Source: Hexactinellida sp. DTS-2022 (lineage: Eukaryota; Porifera; Hexactinellida). From it: DNA of 64,000 nucleotides. Of this stretch, positions 56,635-64,000 are shown one piece after another. Numbering within the stretch: the first letter of the stretch is position 1; each line of letters begins with the position of its first letter. Made by a program: the position numbers and the translations under genes. Below the pieces are notes generated by a model. That model did not search any database. It saw only the letters and a list, made by a program, of their open reading frames with translations, and was not told the origin of the DNA. The DNA lies in contig JAPNXP010000014.1 of the NCBI GenBank assembly GCA_028753945.1, positions 2,232,001 to 2,296,000 on the forward strand. Reading direction: 5' to 3'.

Positions 56635-57223
56635 CAGTGTTTGCCAGAAAAGACCACCCCGGAAAAAACCTGTTTTTTCCACCCCGGAAAAGGGCACTAA
56701 ATTTGGAAAAAAAACACTTGTGACCATATATGGCAACACTGCATGCCCATTTTTGGTATGCTTCTATATGCAGGAGACAAATTTTCTAGTGAGATTCTAC
56801 ACTTCTAGTGCACCGATTGTTAAATTTGGGACTTTTGAGAGTGGGTCACGTCCCTAATGTTAAACTATGGTTAGTGGATTAATTAACCACTGAATATACT
56901 GATAATAAGTCTGATATACATATATGATATGTTTACTAATACGAAGTACCAAAGGTGCTAGGTGAACGCTGATAAGTGTGGTATACAGGAATTCTTCGAT
57001 ACCAAATAATCATTTAAAAGTAATCTGACCATATGAAAGATATCAAATTGTGGAATATGCATTTACTTACTATAGACAGTAAAATAGTAACCGCACTGTC
57101 ACCGAAATATATTAATCATGCGGGGGCCAGTAAATAGAAAAAGGCAGAAAAGTTCAGAAAAGGGCGTTTTTTTCCACCTGCTCCGGTCTTTTCTAGAAAA
57201 GGACGTTTTTTTTCCGAACACTG
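56635..57223. mobile_element. hAT-type MITE (589 bp), 8-bp duplication GCAGGAAC
   Basis: Ends CAGTGTTTGCCAGAAAAG and ttttttccgaacactg; flanks GCAGGAAC at 56627-56634 and 57224-57231 are identical. Subterminal ttttttccaccccgg-like repeats on both sides. Confidence 0.92.
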
Positions 57224-57599
57224 GCAGGAACAGAGCTCTATACCTGTCCATTTAGCTTTCTCAGATCCACACCTTGCTCCACAACTATTCCTTCTCTTAC
57301 AGATACACTTTACAAGTTATGCACATCCTTTGCTAGCAATGGGTAGTGCTGCTCAGTGGTTTAGAACCAAAGAATAGGGAAAAAATAGAATTCGTTTCTA
57401 AGCGATTCAATTGATTACTTATTGTTTGTCAATGTTTGAATAAGCTCATTGAAATTTCTAAGCAATTGAGTGCCTAGAAGCTATACAATTCACAGTGGGT
57501 ATTTTCAGGGGTATAAGTGGAAATAGGCAAACAATGCTAGATATAATCTAATAAAGTATTATTGACATATAGGTTATCGGTAGCTGCATGAATGGCAAT

Positions 57600-59039
57600 A
57601 TCAAAAATTATGTATGTAGTCTCCTAAACGCAGTTCTAGACGATTAATAATAAATCAGTCATAAATTCTATTTAGGTTTGTTAACAAAAATTTATTGTTC
57701 AACTATGATTATTAATTATAATTCTTGAACCTGATATAATTTTTCAAAAATCTTTAAAAACCTATATATTATGCTTAAAAGTCATTAGATGACCCCAGTC
57801 GCGCCTTTTCGCGGGTTTTGGATACTTTTAATTTGAAGGTATCATCATAACTTTTCATTTAAAATGTAAAAACCAATGACTCATGATGGCTCTCAAAAGT
57901 TCTTAAACAATATTGGAAATTTGGAAATTCGTCCGAATCATAAAATTCTTTTCGGAATGTATGATAATTTAGATTACATATGAGAAGTTAAAATGCATTC
58001 ATTCATGTACATTAATTTCAATACATGCCAATGACAATGTAAACTTCGTGATAAAGCTAACTTGAATTTTCCATCAACATAATATAATTAGTTCGACTTT
58101 CATACTACTGCAATTCTGAAACCACCAAAATTGCTATTTTAGAATTGTTGTAACATGATGATCTCATTACACAACTCTTCATCTCGAATATTTCTCAGAA
58201 CAATAAATTGCATTTTTAGGTTTCATATATGCTGAAATCTATGTCACTAATATCGAGTCAATCTGAGGTGATCGAAAAATGCTCTATTTCCACTTGTTTG
58301 CCCACTGTGCATGCATGCATGCATGCATGCAATTGCGCTCCAAATATGCATGATCATTTAGCTGAAATTGTGGTTCTAGATAATTCTGAAATTAGCTTCA
58401 CTTCAAATATTCGAGAACATTATATAACTATCCAATACGACAAATTAGTTTAGTTTACCGTATACATTTCAAGTATGCTGAAACCGAATACCTGTTTTAA
58501 TTAATGTATTTTCAATATTTCGTTTGAGAAGTCAAATTCTATATCTGTTGTTACATTAGCATCAAATTTTAATTCATAAAAACTCAAAAGTACCCGTAAA
58601 AGTAAACTTCACAAAACTTCAATTAGATATTGATACAATATATCCTTAACTACATCTAAATTCATAGTTTAAACTGTCGCGTCCCGAAACAGTGCTCAAA
58701 TTAAGTTTTATACTGAATTCCAAAGTCATATTTTGTTGCTATGCAAATTTCATAGTAAATATTGTAACTATGTAACATAGTGATAGGATATTCTTACAAC
58801 CACATTCATCCTATTTCAACTCAAATTACATATTCTATGCCGATATTTTAAATAAATATCTGATGATATAAATACTTAGTATTTTGAATCTCTTATTAAT
58901 AATTATTCATTTACACATTCCTCATGGCTGAGAAGTTAGCTTTCCCAAACACTCGTATGAATCTGCAAGAATCCTGAAAAAAACAATAATTGTATCTTAA
59001 CAACGATAAATGACCTAGGACAAAACTTTGAACTAGACT
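57600..59039. other. Non-coding 5' part of the Transib-like element
   Basis: AT-rich. Contains (TGCA)n at 58307-58331. The frame at 58229-58453 is built around this microsatellite and is not a gene. If 57491 is the true end, the leader before the transposase is about 1.5 kb, longer than in the first copy, so there may be an unseen insertion. Confidence 0.5.
58307..58331. repeat. (TGCA)n microsatellite
   Basis: Six tandem tgca units, a short self-complementary tract. Confidence 0.9.
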
Positions 59040-60945
59040 TCGATAAGAAGAAAAGTTTGGGTTCAGTGCTAATCAGAATTCGAGATAGGATTATGAAGGC
59101 TAGGAAATCTTTGGATTGTTTAGCACTCTAACATTTCAATGGAGCCAGTCTGAAGAGAAATCGCATTTCTGATCCTCATGAGTGGCCTTCAGACGATGAA
59201 GCAGAAGTAACCACACTTTCTGTGATGCATAGGAAGAGCCTTGATAATCTTTCAATGCAACAGCAACGTTCGCGCCTCTCAAGTATGCTGGAGTCTATCA
59301 AGTCACTAACAATTATTGAGAATACCTCTTAAGTCAAAATCGTGGCACTTGCCTTACAACTCTTCTCCAATCTAACAGAAAATCGTGGGATAGCAAAAGT
59401 TTCCAAATCAATCGTGGAAGACAAGTTCCCCGGTAAATTCGGTATCACATCGAAGAAAGAATTGGATGTTAGCAAAGCACTTTTCCTTGTGGATATGTTA
59501 GAGATTGGGAGGAGAAAATACACTAACCTACGCCATCACTTGCTATCTAGCGATATTTCTTTCCCTGCATATTATAAGGTAGTGGAACAAAGCAATAGCA
59601 TTATTACACGAAATATTATTCTGCTATTCATGTACCCCAATTCTGCTACTCCAGTTTGCTCGCACGTACCATACGCACAATACTTCCGTCATACACTCGA
59701 CAGAATCTTGCTTACGATACCTTCTCCTGAAGCTCAAGACTTTCCTCTGCGATTTCAGATAGCGGATGGTTTAGATGGATCAGGAAGTCACAGAATTTAC
59801 AACGATTCTAACACGAATACAGATACAAAATCATACATTTTATTCTGTTTTAAGCCAGTGCAGGTTACAACCTATATTTGCCGAGAACTCTGGAAAACAC
59901 CAGTCCGAACTCTCCCTACACCCAGCAACCCATTTCCTCTCGCTGTGAATGAAAATGAAGAAAATATCAAGCAGTTCATGACCGATTTAATCAATCCGGA
60001 AACTGAGCTTATGAAAAGTGAAGGATTTTCTCTTGGCTATAATCACAAAGTACATGTCGACATTGTTCGGTCAATGTTTGATGGAAAATGTCTGCATTTC
60101 TATCTGGAGCAGGTGGGGCAAGTTGCCAATTATGTACCACTACCCACAATGAACTGAAAGATCGTGAATTGATAATACAGGGATTTCCTATAAATATACA
60201 CATCGCTGACTCCATTCAACTATTTGGAGAAATCGAGGATTACGATTCTTTCTTTTCTCTACCCTCCAACAAACGTTGTAACCTCACCCACGAACCAATC
60301 TCCACTAAAATATCCTTCCAGCATCTCCTTTACACTCATACAATTGTATATTCAGATGGTTTACCTGCTTGTTTATCATTTGTACCTTGGTAAACTTAAA
60401 TGGTCACCAACATCTAATGCAGTAAAAAATTCAATGGTATTTGTCAGAACTCTCGCACAAGAGAAGACTGGTTTTAAAATAGACCAGCCTGATCCTAAGG
60501 TTGTCTACTGGTGGTGTTGCGCGTCGAGCTTTCTCCTCTGAGTCAAAATTTATTGTAATTGTTTCGTCATGTGTTGCGATTGAGTACAAGGAGACACTTT
60601 CACAATTACATGCACGATTATCAGCTATTCTTAAAATAATAAACTCAGACAGGAAGATATGTACCAACACTAATCTCTTAATTTCCGACACTTTTCCTTG
60701 GGTAGGAATTACTCCGACATTGCATCGGGTATATATAGCTCATTCGGAAGAAATTTTGGAAGATTTGAATTTTTGGACAAGGCTAGATATGTTTATCTCA
60801 GGAAGTTTCCCAGGCATCTAACAAGCTAATAAGAAAGTACAGGGAGAATCTTGCTAGAAAGTCTCATTTGAAGACAATCTGGTCGACATTTTTGTGAGAT
60901 TGACTTCTGAGAGTTATCCCGTATTAAATCTATCCGATCAAAGTT
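59040..60945 (+). pseudogene. Transib/RAG1-core-like transposase, decayed copy
   Basis: Pieces in order: SVLIRIRDRIMKARKSLDCL and NRISDPHEWPSDDE upstream of 59340; then a 271-residue open frame with VDMLEIGRRKYTNLRHHLL and FQIADGLDGSGSHRIYN (first catalytic D); VRSMFDGKC; the CQLCTTTHNELKDREL segment; GFKIDQPDPK; ITPTLHRVYIAHSEEI; and SQEVSQASNKLIRKYREN (catalytic E region). These match the copy at 34.4-36.5 kb block by block (LDKLEIGKQKYSELKRLL, DGLDGSGSHQVYN, CQLCTATFKDLHDIEL). At least five frameshifts or stops. It supplies N-terminal sequence to compare with the first copy. Confidence 0.82.
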
Positions 60946-60950
60946 AGTTT

Positions 60951-61766
60951 CCGAAAGATGTGGAGAACAGGAGCACACAGAAACTGTAGAGAGAATACTA
61001 ATATTATTACATTACATTCATCTATTGATATAATTGTTGATTCACTCATAATTAATAATCAATTTGCTACAAATAATTTGGTGAGTGTGTAATTTGTCGG
61101 GACCTAACAGCAATATTTCTAAAAACTATGTTCAGTTAACTATGAAATTTAGTGCTTAAGTCCAGTATATCACCATTATGTGTTAATTTACTAGTGCATG
61201 CTTCTAGCTAGTAATAACTTGACAAGGTAATTGTCCTAAAACAGCTTCAAATGACGATTTAAAGTTTTTATAACTAGACTCAGATAGCTGATGGGAGTCG
61301 ATCAAGGGGTCACTCAACAGGTTCAGGAATGTTGTCATATTCCTAAGACATTTTTCGTTGCTAGGGATAACTATGGGCAAGTCATCCATTAAACGACGGC
61401 GATTTTCTTGTCGTCAAAGCATCTGGTAGTTAAAAGTCGACTAGAATAGAATTGAAAAAGTTCCTTCTCGGGGTTCTAACGGCAACTTAGTAGAGAACCG
61501 CAATTTTAAAATCCAAGATGACGTGCCGTTCGTTGTGGTGCCGCGGAAATATTTGATGCCGGTGTCATAAAGATTATGTATAAAAAATTCTTGCTTTTGT
61601 TAGCGTGTCCCGACATCGATGTTAAGCGACCTGCTACTATTTGGATTTGAAATTCGGACCCTCTGATTTTGGGTAATTTTAATTGATCCCAAGGTTGCAA
61701 ACGAATTTAGTACTCTGTTAAATTAAATTCTATTTGACAAATAATTGATGTTTGTTTAGATCCGCA
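60951..61766. other. Non-coding stretch
   Basis: No gene seen. Contains the right arm (61065-61140) of the inverted pair. Confidence 0.45.
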
Positions 61767-62215
61767 CAGTTTCTCAAACTTTGTTTATACAGCGACCCTT
61801 GTCAACAATTTGCCCTCTCTACCGCCCCCTTCCACAAAGTCTCAATAACATTTTGTATTTGATTTAATGAATCATCACTATAGAGTCTACATTTCTTTTA
61901 CTATTCATTTATTCGATCGAGTTTATCAATTCTATTCGATTTAAATTAATAAGTATTTATTAAATTGACGACCTGAGGACTGGCTTTCGTTAATAATCAC
62001 CAATACAATAGTATTTACCACTATTAATGGCTTTAATCCTTGAATTTTTTGTTAGTTTTTATTATTTATTTAATATTAGGAATATGTGAGGTAGTATTTC
62101 TGTCTCGCGTTCTTAAACCCCGTCCCGCCCCCCAGCGCCCCCTTGCTGCATGGCCGCGCCCAAACAACCCTTCAGCGTCCCCGTGGGCTCTACCGCCCCG
62201 CTGTGAGAAACACTG
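61767..62215. mobile_element. Probable hAT-type MITE, no clear duplication
   Basis: Ends cagtttctcaaactttg and gtgagaaacactg, with gcgacccttg near the left and ccccgctg near the right, as in other hAT MITEs. The flanking 8 bases do not match, so the ends may be off or the flanks rearranged. Confidence 0.55.
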
Positions 62216-62290
62216 GGTTACTGAATATTTGTATTTGGTATTTGTTTGGGATGCGAATATAATTCGTTGATCAAATAAAATTAGTTATTC

Positions 62291-64000
62291 CATAGCCTAA
62301 TTTATATAAGGCCTACCATCACATGTACCATGGATGAAGTAGTGTACGATGAGAAAGTGATAAACACAGTTCAATGTTTTCAACTTCATTTAGAAATTAA
62401 TCTGTTATAATAAATAATTCTAGTAAATTAATAGATTTTCTCTATTGATTCTTTATTGCTTACTTAACAATGTTCAACGATAAGAATACATAAAGAATAA
62501 TGTGGGTTCAAATAACAATAATACTGTAATAACAATAATAATAATAGAAGAGTAGCCTTCTGGTGTATTTCATTGATGTGAGAACTTCTTCAGTTTTCGC
62601 TTTTCTATACCTTTAGATGCAACAGCGGAGTTATAATATTTAACCTTGTTAGCTAGTAAACAGTTGGCGCAAGTGAAAATAAGATTTTTTAGGATAGTCA
62701 AATAGAGACACCACAAGAAATGCAACTCGATTTAGCAATCGCCTCAGTCTCTTCTAAGAATATCAAAGTTACTTCCACAATAATTTTTCTGGATGATCCT
62801 TGCATCAATATCGCCAACAAGTTGTATTTGCTTTCAATTGCAATTAACGTCTTCCATAAAGTTACTATAGATTCGAGGATAAACTCAGATGGATACTTTA
62901 GGCCACCACGGTCAGTTAATTGCAAAAGCCTGAACTCGGGTTGTGAATCTTCATCAAAGATAAAGTCTTTGTCAATGGTCAAAAGATCAATGCAAACATG
63001 ACATGGCTGAGTTTTTAAAATATATTTATGTACTGCATAACCAGCAATAAAAGTTAATGACTGAAGAGTCTGTAAACTACATTCAATGGAAGTTAGATCA
63101 TCAATTTAATCCCAGACTAGTTGGACATCGATTTCATCGCCATTATTCGTTTCAAGGGATGAGTATGAATCAATAAATTTCTGAATTGAATATAAGCCAC
63201 AATCTTGTTGTGAAGCAAAATCTTTAATATGTTGGATAACTTGAGGCGGCGTTGAGTTTCAAGGATTTGAAGATACGAGATATGATAGTTTGAACCTGAC
63301 ATCATACGATATAGGCCAAAGTGATGTTCCAATGGGTCTGTCTGTAAAAAGGATGTCAAAAGATAGTTAAATCCAAAAAACCAGTTAAATGCTTAGTTAT
63401 CTGAGGTAATACAGTAAAAGCATGTTTAAAACTGGTAAACGTTTGTTTACTTAACTTTCCTACATTTCCTGGCAAGGCCAGCCAAGTCTCTAACCAAATA
63501 ACAACACAAGCTAAGAATGAAAATCGTTCGTCCTGGTATGTTAGAGGTCTTGAGATATCATCATTCAAACGTTTACCTTTAAGTGGGGAATTTATGTTGA
63601 AAAGTTTCCAAATTTGAAGAAGCATTTCAACAAAGTCGTGTGTATTGTTTGGGTCTTCTTGGGTACGGAGTTCATTCTATAACTTCAGAGCTGCAACAGT
63701 TAATTTGTTGAATACTTTCAAAACAAGTTTCACATTTTGGCGCTCAATAGCAGAAGGATAACAAGCTTTGATAGTCAAGCTAGGAGCTAACTTAGCTAAG
63801 GATTCTTTCTCTAAATTAAATTATAGAGGAGACGCACATCACTAAAAGATGTGTTCTGAAAGTTGGGAAAGTGAAAATAACATTATATCTCCTTCTCTTC
63901 TTGTAAATACCCACATTCTCTAGTTGGCCAAGAATATATTGTAATCTTGGCAAATCGGAACAATTGGATTCTGTTTCATCACTATCTAATAAATTACATA
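62291..64000 (-). mobile_element. P element, left part (runs off right edge)
   Basis: Starts CATAGCCTAATTTATATAAG, then gcctac and accatggatg, the same subfamily as 47205-50008. Transposase pieces follow on the minus strand. The other end and the second duplication copy are beyond 64000. Confidence 0.8.
62698..63830 (-). pseudogene. P transposase, C-terminal two thirds, broken
   Basis: Reading leftward from 63830: LAPSLTIKACYPSAIERQNV, LLQIWKLFNINSPLKGKRLND, KQTFTSFKHAFTVLPQ, FLQTDPLEHHFGLYRMMSGS (catalytic D and E kept) and the C-terminal DRGGLKYPSEF. Counterparts in the intact copy are RLTAKACWPSRLERQNV, QTFTSFRHTCEALP and QNDALEHHFGLYRQMSGS. Frameshifts near 63670, 63360 and 63200. The 5' part may continue beyond the window. 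Confidence 0.82.

Larger units (their letters stand above)
57491..60950 (+). mobile_element. Transib/RAG1-like transposon, second copy
   Basis: The left end CACAGTGGGTATTTTCAGGG with ggaaataggca at base 29 matches the terminus at 34137. It carries a decayed transposase on the + strand. The right end was not found by eye; the end given is the end of the recognisable gene. Confidence 0.6.
53651..61140. repeat. Inverted pair bracketing 7.5 kb
   Basis: The left sequence 53651-53688 plus 56551-56600 (aaatattactgct, then aggccccgacaaatcacac) is the inverse of 61065-61140 (gtgtaatttgtcgggaccta, then cagcaatatttctaaaaact). The left arm is interrupted by the hAT at 53689-56550. The pair could be terminal repeats of a larger element carrying the Transib-like gene as cargo, or two solo copies of one repeat. 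Confidence 0.5.

Noticed and set aside
58229..58453. 74-residue frame with CMHACNC
   Set aside because: The Cys/His pattern comes from a (TGCA)n microsatellite, not a zinc finger.
61767..62215. Complete hAT MITE with duplication
   Set aside because: The ends look right but the 8-base flanks do not match, so it is listed only as probable.
1..64000. tRNA, rRNA or bacterial operon features
   Set aside because: No cloverleaf or rRNA-like stretch recognised; gene structure and elements are eukaryotic.

Overview
This window is eukaryotic, AT-rich DNA from an animal. Coding stretches are split by short GT-AG introns (about 60-80 bp) in transposon genes and by one intron of about 20.7 kb in a host gene. 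The only host gene I recognise encodes Serrate/ARS2 (SRRT), with exon 1 at 11528-11774 and exon 2 at 32441-33089 on the + strand; the splice phase matches across the gap. Later SRRT exons are not visible, so its second intron probably fills the rest of the window. THAP-type P elements, ZBED-type hATs, a PHD+FLYWCH MULE and Transib/RAG1-like transposases fit a metazoan, probably an invertebrate; I cannot name the species.

Nearly everything else is transposable elements, many in nested stacks. (1) 1-860: 3' end of a P element running in from the left. (2) 1898-6419: a deletion-derivative MULE whose residual coding part was split by a second, apparently intact MULE (2831-6274; 9-bp target duplication), with a hAT MITE also present. 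(3) 6.4-11.1 kb: AT-rich repeats, a TA-flanked MITE, an OTU-like fragment and two copies of a roughly 1-kb repeat with a hairpin and an (AAT)n tail. (4) SRRT intron 1 (11775-32440): a MITE inside a MITE, an apparently intact P element (12636-16585; 71-bp perfect terminal repeats, 7-bp target duplication, three-exon THAP transposase), a MULE with one frameshift (17269-19278), several MITEs, a decayed ZBED hAT, Helitron-like elements and a 1-kb inverted repeat. (5) 33.6-38.7 kb: a Transib/RAG1-like element whose left end starts with CACAGTG, invaded by a Tc1-type element that was itself invaded by a TA-flanked element. (6) 38884-41304: a hAT with perfect 8-bp duplication and a transposase with few frameshifts, followed by two hAT MITEs. 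(7) 44565-51075: a four-level nest (hAT-type shell, hAT, P element, small insert). (8) 51-57 kb: Helitron-like remnant, P fragment, MITEs, a third hAT (53689-56550). (9) 57491-about 60950: a second, decayed Transib-like copy with the same CACAGTGGGTA end. (10) 62291-64000: another P element running off the right edge.

The transposase genes do not form a pathway with each other. They are independent selfish elements accumulated in and around the SRRT introns. The autonomous-looking ones (P at 12.6 kb, MULE at 2.8 kb) and the nearly intact ones (hAT at 39 kb, MULE at 17.6 kb, Transib at 34.4 kb) are plausible sources for the many short terminal-repeat elements. Coordinates of element ends were read by eye from terminal repeats and target duplications. 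Family names rest on recognised protein motifs, not on searches.
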